Below are positions 36,542-45,491 of a stretch of DNA of 64,000 nucleotides, piece after piece. Both the position numbers and the translations under genes were made by a program. Within the stretch, counting starts at the first letter, position 1. Every line of letters starts with the position of its first letter. This DNA comes from Coprobacter secundus (GTDB lineage: Bacteria > Bacteroidota > Bacteroidia > Bacteroidales > Coprobacteraceae). The notes under the pieces were generated by a model. That model was not told the origin of the DNA. It was given only the letters and a program-made list of their open reading frames with translations, and made no database searches. The DNA is taken from positions 186,001 through 250,000 of the forward strand of contig JTDA01000001.1 of NCBI GenBank assembly GCA_000803105.1. The letters are read 5' to 3'.

Positions 36542-38146
36542 ATGAAAACAACCTTATATAAATGGTTCGCTTTAAGTCTATTGGCCGGCACATTCTCCTT
36601 AACGTCCTGTTTGGGAGACTTGGACCTAAAACCTATTGACGAGAATATTATCCAAGGATCTGATTTCAAGAATCATCCTGAATATTATATAGAACAGCTG
36701 GCTAAAGTTTATGCAGGACTGGCCGTATCAGGTCAAGAAGGCCCCGCCGGGAAACCCGATATCGAAGGGTTTGACGAAGGAATGGCCCAATATCTTCGTG
36801 CATATTGGAATCTGCAAGAATTACCGACCGATGAAGCTCTTTTAGGATGGAATGATGCCGGAGTCCCCGAGTTAAGCACCATAAAATGGTCTTCATCCAA
36901 CGGATTCATCTATGTCATGTATAGCCGTATATTCTTCCAAATCGCCCAATGCAACGATTTTCTAAGAACAACTACGCCTGAAGCTCTTGCAGAAAATAAT
37001 GTCTCTGATGAATTGGCTCAAAATATCTCCAAATATCGTTCAGAGGTGCGGTTCTTAAGGGCTCTATCTTACTGGCACGCTATAGACTTATTCGGAAATG
37101 TAGCCTTCGTCACAGAGAATGACAAGATTATGGAAGCCCCTAAACAGCGATCAAGAGCTGAGATATTTAATTTTCTTCTAAGCGAATTGGACGCTATCGA
37201 AGGGGATATTCCTTTACAGCCCGAATACGGTCGTGCCGGCCGCGGGGCTTTATGGATGCTACGAGCCAAATTATATCTAAATGCTGAAATATACACTGGA
37301 ACAAAGATGTATACCGAATGTGCCAATACTTGCCAACAAATAATAGGGCAATATGGAGCCGGTGCCACACACGGCTTAGCTCCAACGTATAAGTTTTTGT
37401 TTTGTGCAGATAACGACCAGTTTGCCCGAGGAGGAGCCCAAGGTGAAATTCTGATGGTAATACCTTACGACCGCGACCGTACCCGGACTTATGGGGGGAC
37501 AATGTATCTTACAATCGGAGCCTACGGTGGTGAAATGGTAAAAGAAGATTACGGTGTAAACGACGGATGGGGAGGCCCTCGCTCCACCTCCACCTTAGTA
37601 CAAACAATCTCTACCTCTGACGACCGTTATGCATTCTTTGGTGAAGGAGCAAATATCGAAAACACCGACTTTAGTAATTTCCAAGATGGTTATGCAGTCA
37701 CCAAATTTACCAATTTACTCTCTACAGATTGGGAAAATACCGGAAAACGGGCATACCCTTATCCTGATACTGACTTCCCCATTTTCCGGTTAGCCGACAC
37801 TTATCTGATGTATGCAGAATGTGCTTACCGAGGATATGCTGACCAAAATTTGGGATTTGCATACATGAATTACATACGGGAAAGAGCCCATGTAACACCT
37901 TATTCGTCTATCGCAGACATAGACTTGAACGAAATCAGAGACGAAAGAATGAGAGAATTATACTGGGAAGGACATCGCCGCACTGATCTCATACGTTTCG
38001 GAGAATTTACTTCAGGTACCTATTTATGGCCGTGGAAAGGCGGAGTTCTCGGAGGGAAATCTGTCGATATAAAATATAATTTATATCCTATTCCAGCAAA
38101 AGAAATTGCGGCCAATCCTGGCACTCAACAAAATTATGGTTATTAA
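36542..38146 (+). CDS. susD: SusD/RagB family surface glycan-binding lipoprotein
   Basis: A 534-residue lipoprotein with the lipobox LTSC (cysteine at about 23). TPR-like helices and the family blocks EVRFLRALSYWHAIDLFGNVAF, RAKLYLNAEIYTG, FRLADTYLMYAECAYRG, YIRERAH and EIRDERMRELYWEGHRRTDLIRFG are clear. It forms the lid over the SusC pore and captures oligosaccharides on the cell surface. It lies in a tight operon with susC and the susE-like gene (16-20 bp gaps). Confidence 0.95.
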   Translation: MKTTLYKWFALSLLAGTFSLTSCLGDLDLKPIDENIIQGSDFKNHPEYYIEQLAKVYAGLAVSGQEGPAGKPDIEGFDEGMAQYLRAYWNLQELPTDEALLGWNDAGVPELSTIKWSSSNGFIYVMYSRIFFQIAQCNDFLRTTTPEALAENNVSDELAQNISKYRSEVRFLRALSYWHAIDLFGNVAFVTENDKIMEAPKQRSRAEIFNFLLSELDAIEGDIPLQPEYGRAGRGALWMLRAKLYLNAEIYTGTKMYTECANTCQQIIGQYGAGATHGLAPTYKFLFCADNDQFARGGAQGEILMVIPYDRDRTRTYGGTMYLTIGAYGGEMVKEDYGVNDGWGGPRSTSTLVQTISTSDDRYAFFGEGANIENTDFSNFQDGYAVTKFTNLLSTDWENTGKRAYPYPDTDFPIFRLADTYLMYAECAYRGYADQNLGFAYMNYIRERAHVTPYSSIADIDLNEIRDERMRELYWEGHRRTDLIRFGEFTSGTYLWPWKGGVLGGKSVDIKYNLYPIPAKEIAANPGTQQNYGY

Positions 38147-38162
38147 TATCAATTTTTAAGAT

Positions 38163-39197
38163 ATGAATAAGATTATAAAATATTTCTCCCTGCTCATCAT
38201 TTTATCTTTGGGAACTATAAGCTGCAATGATGACAAATCTCCGGTATACGAGCTAAAAAGCACCCCGGTTATTACTCCGCTTGAAAATCCCATGCTCGTC
38301 CTCAATGAGGCTAGTGCCGGTTTTATAGCAGAAACCTTTTCCTGGAGTAAAGGCGATTACGGATTTTCTGCCGCACCTTTATATGTACTACAAGCAGATA
38401 ATGACCCTTCATTTCCTGACCCTATAAATCTGGCAGAATCAACGCAAAACTATGTTTCCGTTACTGTCGATAAGCTCAATACCGCAGCGACAATTTTAGG
38501 AGCCCAGCCGGGAATACCGTTCGAGACATACATTCGCCTGCAAGCCAGATTGACCAACAATAACGTAGTTTACTCATCGTCGACTGATTTGCAAGTAAGC
38601 ACTTATCCAACAGTTATCATCTATCCCAAACTTTATGTTCCAGGTTCCTACCAAGGATGGGATATCGCCAATGCACCGACTCTTGTTTCGTATCGGATGA
38701 ACAATAAATACGAAGGTTTTCTAAATTTGACAGATGCAAGCAATCCGAATGCGCCTATTACATTTAAACTGACATCTCAACCCGCATGGGGACAAGGAAA
38801 TGAGTACGGAAGTGGCGGAGGCCCAGGAACATTGGCCCTCAAAGGAGGAGATATTTCTATATCTCCTCAAGGGTATTATCTAATGAATGTGGATTTGAAT
38901 ACACTGACTTATACGGCAACACAAATAACAGAAATAACTGTATATGGCCCGTCTGCCGAAGAAGAAACAGAGTTTATTTATAATCCGGCTACACAAAGCT
39001 GGGAAACTACCATTTCACTAACCCAAGGGAATATCTCATTTCGTATAAACAGAAACTCAAATTTCAATTATGGAGACAATAATAAAGACGGATTTTTAGA
39101 AAAAAATTCAGTTGTCAACATTGAAGAAAATGGTATTTATAAAATAAATCTTTTCTTAGAAGAAGTTCCTTGCAGATACGAATTTATCAAACAATAG
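38163..39197 (+). CDS. susE: SusE-like surface lipoprotein
   Basis: A 344-residue lipoprotein with the lipobox TISC (about residue 21). The N-terminal part (about 25-140) is the SusE-type Ig-like domain with FSWSKGDYGF and YVLQADNDPSF. Two carbohydrate-binding-like beta modules follow, the first beginning at LYVPGSYQGWD (about 160) and the second near ITVYGPSAEEE. SusE-type proteins bind glycan at the surface and tune the size of imported oligosaccharides. It is the last gene of the susCDE operon, before a strong terminator. Confidence 0.88.
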   Translation: MNKIIKYFSLLIILSLGTISCNDDKSPVYELKSTPVITPLENPMLVLNEASAGFIAETFSWSKGDYGFSAAPLYVLQADNDPSFPDPINLAESTQNYVSVTVDKLNTAATILGAQPGIPFETYIRLQARLTNNNVVYSSSTDLQVSTYPTVIIYPKLYVPGSYQGWDIANAPTLVSYRMNNKYEGFLNLTDASNPNAPITFKLTSQPAWGQGNEYGSGGGPGTLALKGGDISISPQGYYLMNVDLNTLTYTATQITEITVYGPSAEEETEFIYNPATQSWETTISLTQGNISFRINRNSNFNYGDNNKDGFLEKNSVVNIEENGIYKINLFLEEVPCRYEFIKQ

Positions 39198-39207
39198 AGA
39201 TATCTAC

Positions 39208-39262
39208 TCTATAAAGAAAGAACCATCCTGCAATATGGGTAGGATGATTCTTTCTTTATAGA
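39208..39262. terminator. Bidirectional terminator between susE and ansA
   Basis: Arms 39208-39229 and 39241-39262 pair over 21 of 22 positions around an 11-nt loop. The single mismatch is C:A on the plus transcript but G:U on the minus transcript. It separates two convergent genes. Confidence 0.85.
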
Positions 39263-39263
39263 A

Positions 39264-40307
39264 TCAGTGTTCATCAGATAAAGTAAGTTCTCCAATCAAA
39301 GAGCACTCCATATGTTCCTTTACTTCTTTAGGAGTAAGGCCGTGACCAAATAAAAACATCAATTTCGTAATTGCAGACTCTGTAGTACAATCCCCCCCAC
39401 TGACGACTCCGGCTTCAGCCAATTTATTTCCAGTTCCATAGCGTTGCATTTGTACACTTCCTCCTGAACACTGGGTTACATTGACAATTACAATGCCCCT
39501 ATCTACCGCATCACGCAACATATCCAGAAACCATGGCACAGTAGGAGCATTTCCAGTTCCATAAGTCTCCATTACAACCCCTTTAAGGTCCGGGATATTC
39601 AATATACACTGTACAGTCTGAGGAGTAATACCCGGGAATAATTTCAAAATGACAACATGAGTATCCATTAAGTAATGGGCCTTCAGTGGTTTCCTCAATA
39701 CAGGACGATAGATAAGGCTCGCATTATATTGTATATGTACACCTGCACGAGCCAACGCCGGATAATTTATAGAACGGAAAGCATTAAAATTTTCAGCACT
39801 TATCTTGGACGTGCGGTTTCCTCTCATCAAATGATTTTGAAAAAAAATACATACTTCAGGAACTATCGGTACTTCACTCTCTTTTGCTGCGGCAATTTCG
39901 ATAGCCGTTATTAAATTTTCTTTTCCGTCAGTCCTCAACATACCAATAGGAAGCTGAGACCCCGTAAGAATAACCGGTTTATCCAGATTTTCAAGCATAA
40001 AACTTAATGCCGAAGCTGTATAGGCCATTGTATCCGTACCATGCAAAACAACAAAGCCATCAAAAAGATCATAATTATCAGCAATAATACGAACCAATCG
40101 ACACCAACAATTCGGGTCTATCTCCGAAGAATCTATTGGAGGATTAAATTGTATTGTAGATATGGAAAAACCCAACTGCTTCAATTCCGGTACATTATCC
40201 AATAAATGGTCAAAGTTGAAAGGCTCCAATATACCCGATTCGGGATTCTCAACCATACCAATAGTCCCACCAGTATAAATGATAAGCACGGAAGTTCTTG
40301 TATCCAT
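39264..40307 (-). CDS. ansA: Type I L-asparaginase
   Basis: A 347-residue cytoplasmic-type asparaginase with no signal peptide. The first catalytic threonine lies in YTGGTIGM (about 11-18), the second in LHGTDTMAYTASALS (about 88-102); further blocks are PVILTGSQLPIG and the late VVMETYGTGNAP. It hydrolyses asparagine to aspartate and ammonia. Aspartate feeds the threonine pathway encoded just upstream on the other strand, although no co-regulation is visible. It shares a terminator with susE. Confidence 0.93.
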   Translation of the reverse strand: MDTRTSVLIIYTGGTIGMVENPESGILEPFNFDHLLDNVPELKQLGFSISTIQFNPPIDSSEIDPNCWCRLVRIIADNYDLFDGFVVLHGTDTMAYTASALSFMLENLDKPVILTGSQLPIGMLRTDGKENLITAIEIAAAKESEVPIVPEVCIFFQNHLMRGNRTSKISAENFNAFRSINYPALARAGVHIQYNASLIYRPVLRKPLKAHYLMDTHVVILKLFPGITPQTVQCILNIPDLKGVVMETYGTGNAPTVPWFLDMLRDAVDRGIVIVNVTQCSGGSVQMQRYGTGNKLAEAGVVSGGDCTTESAITKLMFLFGHGLTPKEVKEHMECSLIGELTLSDEH

Positions 40308-40331
40308 TCTTTAATATTATTATTTCAATAG

Positions 40332-40339
40332 CAAAAGTA
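40332..40339 (-). promoter_or_regulatory. -7 element of ansA
   Basis: TACTTTTG on the minus strand matches TAnnTTTG, 24 bases before the start codon. Confidence 0.42.
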
Positions 40340-40433
40340 CAAAATAACAGCTACAATTTACACATTACAGCCCTTAAAATGAAACAAAAAACAGAATTGC
40401 TTACCGATAAAGCTAACAAAAAGAAAATTAAGG

Positions 40434-41357
40434 TTATTTTTTTGTTCCTGATTTTTCTGCCAGTACTTGAGCTCGAGACTTACTTTGAGTTACGATATAT
40501 ACACCAGAAAAGACAAGAACGCCCGCAATACCTTTTACCAGACCAAAAGTATCCAACCCAATAAGAACAGCAACAAAAGAAGCAACCAATGGCTGTACAT
40601 AATTATACATACTCAAAGTCGTAGGACGTAAGTTTTTTTGCCCTATCGGAACCAATAAATAAGACAAGAATGTTGCAAATAAAACGACATATCCGATACG
40701 CCACCATGCATCCGGCACAAGAGATGCATAATCGACACTCACAACATCTTTATATAAGACCGGAAAACAAGCTATTGTCCCATAAAGAAATAGCCACTTC
40801 ATAATAGTCACAGGAGAATATCTCGATATAAGATCCTTGAATACAGTAAGATATATTGCAAAAGAAAAACAACTGATAAGGCATAACAGATTGCCCCACA
40901 TATTACTTTCACCTGCCACTCCATGATGACTCGAAGAAATCAATAAAATAGCACCCGACATACCTACAACGACTCCTATTACTTTCGTCCAAGTAATAGG
41001 TTCCTTTAAGTACATTGCTGATACAATCATTGTAATTATCGGGGCCGTTGTAGCAACAATAGCTGCATCTATCGGAGCGGTCATTGCCAATCCCCGCAAA
41101 AACAAAATTTGATTGAACATCACTCCAAAGAAAGCAGCCCAAAACAACAACCACAGGTCCCGTTTTGAGACTTTCTCCCGTTTGCAAAAAAGAGAAACCA
41201 GCCAAAAAGCCAAGCATGCTCCTACCAACCGAAAATAGTTCAATGCCCCTGCCGGCAAATACCCCGGCATTATTGTTTTGGAAATAGGTGTATTTATACC
41301 CCAAATTACATTCGCGGACAATAATGCAATATGCCCCCGCCATTTTCCTGCATCCAT
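40434..41357 (-). CDS. EamA/DMT family transporter
   Basis: About 307 residues with ten hydrophobic helices in two EamA repeats (about 10-135 and 150-290). The first repeat shows VIWGINTPISKTIMPG and the second CLISCFSFAIYLTVFKDL. Drug/metabolite transporters of this type export amino acids, nucleotides or other metabolites; the substrate cannot be predicted. A GTG 8 codons upstream lies inside the promoter element, so the ATG at 41357 is the start. The C-terminal tail is short, basic and cytoplasmic. Confidence 0.85.
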   Translation of the reverse strand: MDAGKWRGHIALLSANVIWGINTPISKTIMPGYLPAGALNYFRLVGACLAFWLVSLFCKREKVSKRDLWLLFWAAFFGVMFNQILFLRGLAMTAPIDAAIVATTAPIITMIVSAMYLKEPITWTKVIGVVVGMSGAILLISSSHHGVAGESNMWGNLLCLISCFSFAIYLTVFKDLISRYSPVTIMKWLFLYGTIACFPVLYKDVVSVDYASLVPDAWWRIGYVVLFATFLSYLLVPIGQKNLRPTTLSMYNYVQPLVASFVAVLIGLDTFGLVKGIAGVLVFSGVYIVTQSKSRAQVLAEKSGTKK

Positions 41358-41380
41358 TATCTTCCAATTAAAAAACGCCA

Positions 41381-41408
41381 CAAAGTTACTATTTATTAAA
41401 TAGCCAAA
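41381..41408 (-). promoter_or_regulatory. Promoter of the EamA transporter gene
   Basis: TAACTTTG on the minus strand (41381-41388) is a perfect TAnnTTTG, and TTTG (41405-41408) lies 16 bp upstream, a short spacer. It rules out the upstream GTG start. Confidence 0.5.
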
Positions 41409-41522
41409 TCAATAAAAAACGGAAAAGATTTGTTCAACTTCTTTATTCATACAAAAATTAAACAGCTAATTATAAATTAACACAAAAATGTCACTTTTGT
41501 AGGTAGATTGAGATTTTTTATA

Positions 41523-41808
41523 TAATATTGCAGTGTGAATTCGTAAAATTAACGACAAAAGCAATGAGAATTAACTATTCCCATATTCATATTTCTACAT
41601 TAACCCACACTACCCCTTAGGGGGTTCAGCTTTATATCTCCACACATTAGGTTTAAATTTTATTATAAACCTCTTTCTATCAAATAGAATAACTATTTTT
41701 GTTTGTTCGTATCAACCGGTTTCAGGAGAATAAATTGGGAAACTCTTGATACTTTTATGGCTTAAAGCCTTCATTGTTTTTAGTTTAATTACAAAATAAT
41801 ATAATCTG
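41523..41808 (+). promoter_or_regulatory. Candidate transcription attenuator leader of the thr operon
   Basis: A long untranslated region precedes thrA. A possible promoter is TAATATTG (41523-41530, one mismatch) with TTTG at 41496-41499. An 18-codon leader ORF follows at 41564. Its stop codon sits in the loop of ACCCC (41612-41616) / GGGGT (41621-41625). The alternative AACCC (41602-41606) / GGGTT (41622-41626) excludes that hairpin. Further hairpins are AGGTTTA/TAAACCT (41649-41672), TTCTAT/ATAGAA (41675-41689) and a two-part stem 41711-41750 followed by CTTTTA. This is the layout of ribosome-mediated attenuation; which hairpin terminates is unclear. Confidence 0.55.
41564..41620 (+). CDS. 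thrL: Candidate thr operon leader peptide
   Basis: An 18-residue ORF, MRINYSHIHISTLTHTTP, 188 bases before thrA. It holds four threonine and three isoleucine codons, the two amino acids made from the homoserine branch, with Thr concentrated in the last seven codons (ACA TTA ACC CAC ACT ACC CCT). E. coli thrL has the same Thr/Ile bias. The stop codon is inside a GC-rich hairpin loop. I infer that ribosome stalling at low charged tRNA-Thr or tRNA-Ile selects between hairpins. No strong ribosome-binding site is visible, as is common in Bacteroidota. Confidence 0.55.
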   Translation: MRINYSHIHISTLTHTTP

Positions 41809-44244
41809 ATGAGAGTATTAAAATTCGGAGGGACGTCCGTCGGTTCTGTAGAAAGCATCAAGAATGTAAAAAAAATAGTAGAAGCTTGTGAAGAACCGGC
41901 AATTGTCGTTGTATCTGCATTGGGCGGCATAACAGATAAGCTAATCGATACCGCCCGTTTAGCAGGGGTTGGAAACAATGACTATTTAGAACGTTTTGAA
42001 TATATCTGTGAAAGACACCACCATATCATCGATGGAGTAATTGATAATGAGAAGAAAGAAGAAGTTTTAAAAATCGTCGACTCTCTACTTGATGAATTAG
42101 GAAATATATTCAGAGGAGTATACCTAATCAAAGATTTATCAAATAAGACTTTAGATGCAATTGTCAGCTATGGTGAACGTATATCCTCCATTATTGTCAG
42201 CCGGGTAATTGACAAAGCCATACACTATGATTCCCGGCAATTTATAAAAACAAACATACAGTTCAATAAACATACTGTCGATTTCGAAATTACTAATAAG
42301 CTGGTTAAAGAAACTTTTTCGAGCATACCTAAAGTAGCTTTAGTCCCCGGATTCATATCTTCGGACAGTGGAAATGGTGACACGACAAATCTGGGTCGAG
42401 GAGGTTCTGACTATACCGCAGCAATATTAGCTTCTGCCCTCGGTGCTTCCCGACTTGAAATATGGACAGATGTAGACGGCTTCATGACTGCCGACCCGAG
42501 AGTAATAAACACAGCCTATGTCATCGAACATCTCTCCTTTATAGAAGCCATGGAATTATGTAATTTCGGGGCAAAAGTCATTTATCCTCCCACAATTTAT
42601 CCGGTGTACCATAAGAATATACCGATTATTATAAAAAATACCTTCAACCCTGAAGCGCCAGGTACATTGATTACTCAAGATATAAAATCGGGAGAAGGGA
42701 AAGCTATCAAAGGAATATCCTCCATAAACGACACTTGTCTTATTACAGTAACAGGTCTTGGCATGGTCGGTGTCATAGGTATCAATTACCGGATATTTAA
42801 AGCGTTAGCTAAATCAGGAGTCAGTGTCTTCCTCGTTTCTCAGGCTTCTTCTGAAAACAACACTTCTTTTGCCGTCAGAAATGCTGACGCTGAATTAGCA
42901 GTAAAAGTCCTGAATACAGAGTTTGCCAAAGAAATTGAAATGGGTGAAATCAGTGAAATTACTGCTGAAAAAGATTTGGCTACGGTTGCTATTGTCGGGG
43001 AAAATATGAAACACACTCCGGGAATCGCCGGTAAACTCTTCAATACCTTAGGTCGTAATGGTATCAATGTTATAGCTTGCGCTCAAGGAGCTTCAGAAAC
43101 CAATATTTCATTTGTCATAGAACTTGGAAGTCTCCGCAAAGCTCTCAATGTCATTCACGACTCATTCTTCTTGTCTAATGTACAAGTATTGAATATATTC
43201 ATTGCCGGAATAGGGCAAGTCGGAAAAGATTTATTACAGCAAATCAAACAGCAGCAACCTCGCTTGTTGGAAGATAAATCCCTTAAATTAAATATCGTCG
43301 GAATGGCAAATTCAAAACAATGTATATTTCGGCGAGAGGGTATCTCCCTTGACACTTATGAAACAGAATTAAAAAATTCAACTGTCACGGCTTCTCCGGC
43401 AGCTATACGGGACGGAATCATCGAAATGAATATATTCAACTCGGTATTCGTCGATTGTACCGCCAGCAATGAAATTGCCGGCATTTACAAAGAACTCCTC
43501 AACCACAACGTTTCTGTAGTTGCCGCCAATAAAATAGCAGCATCTTCAGATTACGAAAAATACGCTGAACTTAAACGAATAGCTCGGTGCAGAGATGTAA
43601 AATATTTGTTCGAAACAAATGTCGGAGCCGGATTGCCTATCATTAATACAATAAACGGACTGATAAACAGTGGAGATAAAATATTAAAAATAGAAGCCGT
43701 TGTTTCCGGAACGCTTAACTATATCTTCAATGTTATCAGTGAAGACATACCATTAAGTAAAGCTATAAAAATGGCTCAAGAAGCCGGATACAGTGAACCG
43801 GACCCTCGTGTTGACCTCAACGGTCAAGATGTAATACGAAAATTAGTAATTTTGGCACGGGAAGCAGGCTATAGAGTTGAGCAAAAAGATGTAGAAAAAC
43901 ATTTATTTATTCCCGGTGAGTATTTTCAAGGTTCATTGGCCGATTTTTGGAAAAATATTCCGAAATTGGATGCCGAATTCGAAGAAAAACGAAAGCAGCT
44001 GGTTAAGGAAGGAAAACGATTCCGCTTCGTTGCCAAGCTCGAAAACGGGAAAACTGAAGTCAGTCTGCAACCTGTAGACAACCGACATCCATTCTATCAG
44101 TTAGAAGGCAGCAATAATGTCATTCTACTGACAACAGAACGGTATAAGGAATATCCTATGGTAATCAAAGGATACGGAGCGGGGGCTATGGTAACAGCAG
44201 CTGGTGTATTTGCCGATATTATAAGTATCGCCAATATACGCTGA
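41809..44244 (+). CDS. thrA: Bifunctional aspartate kinase / homoserine dehydrogenase I
   Basis: An 811-residue fused enzyme. Residues 1 to about 290 are aspartokinase (LKFGGTSVGS at 4-13, NLGRGGSDYTAAILA near 198-212). Residues about 310-450 are two ACT-type regulatory domains (VTGLGMVGVIGI, GRNGINVIACAQGASETNISFVI). Residues about 460-811 are homoserine dehydrogenase, with the NAD(P) motif FIAGIGQVGKDLLQ and the catalytic region near SGTLNYIFNVIS and AGYSEPDPRVDLNG. It performs the first and third steps from aspartate to threonine and methionine. ACT domains imply threonine feedback. It heads a thrA-apgM-thrC operon behind the candidate attenuator. Confidence 0.96.
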   Translation: MRVLKFGGTSVGSVESIKNVKKIVEACEEPAIVVVSALGGITDKLIDTARLAGVGNNDYLERFEYICERHHHIIDGVIDNEKKEEVLKIVDSLLDELGNIFRGVYLIKDLSNKTLDAIVSYGERISSIIVSRVIDKAIHYDSRQFIKTNIQFNKHTVDFEITNKLVKETFSSIPKVALVPGFISSDSGNGDTTNLGRGGSDYTAAILASALGASRLEIWTDVDGFMTADPRVINTAYVIEHLSFIEAMELCNFGAKVIYPPTIYPVYHKNIPIIIKNTFNPEAPGTLITQDIKSGEGKAIKGISSINDTCLITVTGLGMVGVIGINYRIFKALAKSGVSVFLVSQASSENNTSFAVRNADAELAVKVLNTEFAKEIEMGEISEITAEKDLATVAIVGENMKHTPGIAGKLFNTLGRNGINVIACAQGASETNISFVIELGSLRKALNVIHDSFFLSNVQVLNIFIAGIGQVGKDLLQQIKQQQPRLLEDKSLKLNIVGMANSKQCIFRREGISLDTYETELKNSTVTASPAAIRDGIIEMNIFNSVFVDCTASNEIAGIYKELLNHNVSVVAANKIAASSDYEKYAELKRIARCRDVKYLFETNVGAGLPIINTINGLINSGDKILKIEAVVSGTLNYIFNVISEDIPLSKAIKMAQEAGYSEPDPRVDLNGQDVIRKLVILAREAGYRVEQKDVEKHLFIPGEYFQGSLADFWKNIPKLDAEFEEKRKQLVKEGKRFRFVAKLENGKTEVSLQPVDNRHPFYQLEGSNNVILLTTERYKEYPMVIKGYGAGAMVTAAGVFADIISIANIR

Positions 44245-44275
44245 AATGAATTTTTACAAACTAAAAAAGTGACAA

Positions 44276-45481
44276 ATGAAATATTTGATCGTTTTAGGTG
44301 ATGGTATGGCCGATGAGCCGATTCCTGAATTAGGGAACAGAACGCCTTTACAAGCCGCTAAAACTCCGGTAATGGACTGGCTTGCAGCTAATGGCCGTTG
44401 CGGGCAATTGGACACAGTTCCTAAAGGATTTCATCCGGGAAGTGAAATAGCCAATATGTCTGTTTTAGGTTATGACCTTAACCAGGTTTTTGAAGGGCGA
44501 GGGTCTCTCGAAGCCGCCAGTATGGGAGTAAATATCGAACCCGGAGAAATGGCTATGAGATGTAATCTTATCTGCATAAAAAACGGGATTATCAAAAACC
44601 ATTCAGCCGGACATATTTCGAATGAAGAAGCCGACGAACTCATCCGTTTTTTACAAAAAGAACTTGGAGGAAATGATGTTAATTTCTTTTCCGGAGTTTC
44701 TTATCGCCATCTTTTAAAATTAAAAAATGGAGATAAAAGAATAGATTGTACCCCTCCCCACGACGTACCGGGAACCGCTTTCGCATCTGTGATGATTAAG
44801 GCTGAAGTTCCAGAGGCTGAAAAAACGGCCGAACGACTAAATGAACTCATCCTCCTATCTCAGAAAATACTACCCAATCACCCTGTGAACTTGAAAAGAG
44901 TCCAGCAAGGAAAAGATATGGCCAATAGCATATGGCCTTGGTCCCCGGGATATAAACCTAAGATGGAAACATTACAACAACGCTATGGGATACAAAGCGG
45001 TGCCGTAATATCCGCCGTAGATTTAATAAAAGGAATAGGAGTATATGCCGGACTCGAAATTATCGAAGTTGAAGGAGCAACCGGTCTCTATACGACTAAT
45101 TATGAAGGGAAAGCCGATGCAGCATTGACTGCATTGAAAAAACACGATTTTGTATATTTGCATATCGAAGCAAGCGATGAAGCAGGGCATGAAGGTGACG
45201 TAGACTTGAAGGTAAAGACAATAGAGTATCTTGACCATCGTGTGCTTAAACGCATCGTTGAAAAAGCCGGAGATTTAGGGGAACCTTTAACTATTGCAGT
45301 ACTTCCCGACCATCCGACCCCTTGCCGTCTGCGCACACATACAGCAGCTCCTGTTCCATTCTTGATTTACAGGCCGGGAATAACTCCTGACAATGTTCCA
45401 GTGTATGATGAATTTAGCGTAAAAAACGGTTTCTATGGGCACTTAAGCCACGACGAATTTATAAAAGAATTATTTAAATAA
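44276..45481 (+). CDS. ApgM-type phosphoglycerate mutase family protein, proposed homoserine kinase
   Basis: A 401-residue member of the alkaline-phosphatase-like, cofactor-independent phosphoglycerate mutase group. The metal site begins at LGDGMADEP (about 8-16) and later EASDEAGHEGD and AVLPDHPTPC supply ligands. A classical GHMP-type thrB is absent from this operon. The position between thrA and thrC, 31 bp and 10 bp from its neighbours, supports the known proposal that this family replaces ThrB as homoserine kinase in Bacteroidota and others. The activity is inferred from context; a glycolytic mutase role is the alternative. Confidence 0.85.
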   Translation: MKYLIVLGDGMADEPIPELGNRTPLQAAKTPVMDWLAANGRCGQLDTVPKGFHPGSEIANMSVLGYDLNQVFEGRGSLEAASMGVNIEPGEMAMRCNLICIKNGIIKNHSAGHISNEEADELIRFLQKELGGNDVNFFSGVSYRHLLKLKNGDKRIDCTPPHDVPGTAFASVMIKAEVPEAEKTAERLNELILLSQKILPNHPVNLKRVQQGKDMANSIWPWSPGYKPKMETLQQRYGIQSGAVISAVDLIKGIGVYAGLEIIEVEGATGLYTTNYEGKADAALTALKKHDFVYLHIEASDEAGHEGDVDLKVKTIEYLDHRVLKRIVEKAGDLGEPLTIAVLPDHPTPCRLRTHTAAPVPFLIYRPGITPDNVPVYDEFSVKNGFYGHLSHDEFIKELFK

Positions 45482-45491
45482 ATTACTTATA

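Noticed and set aside
40298..40564. 88-codon plus-strand ORF between ansA and the EamA gene
   Set aside because: Its C-terminal half is antisense to the transporter and the N-terminus starts inside ansA; no family features.
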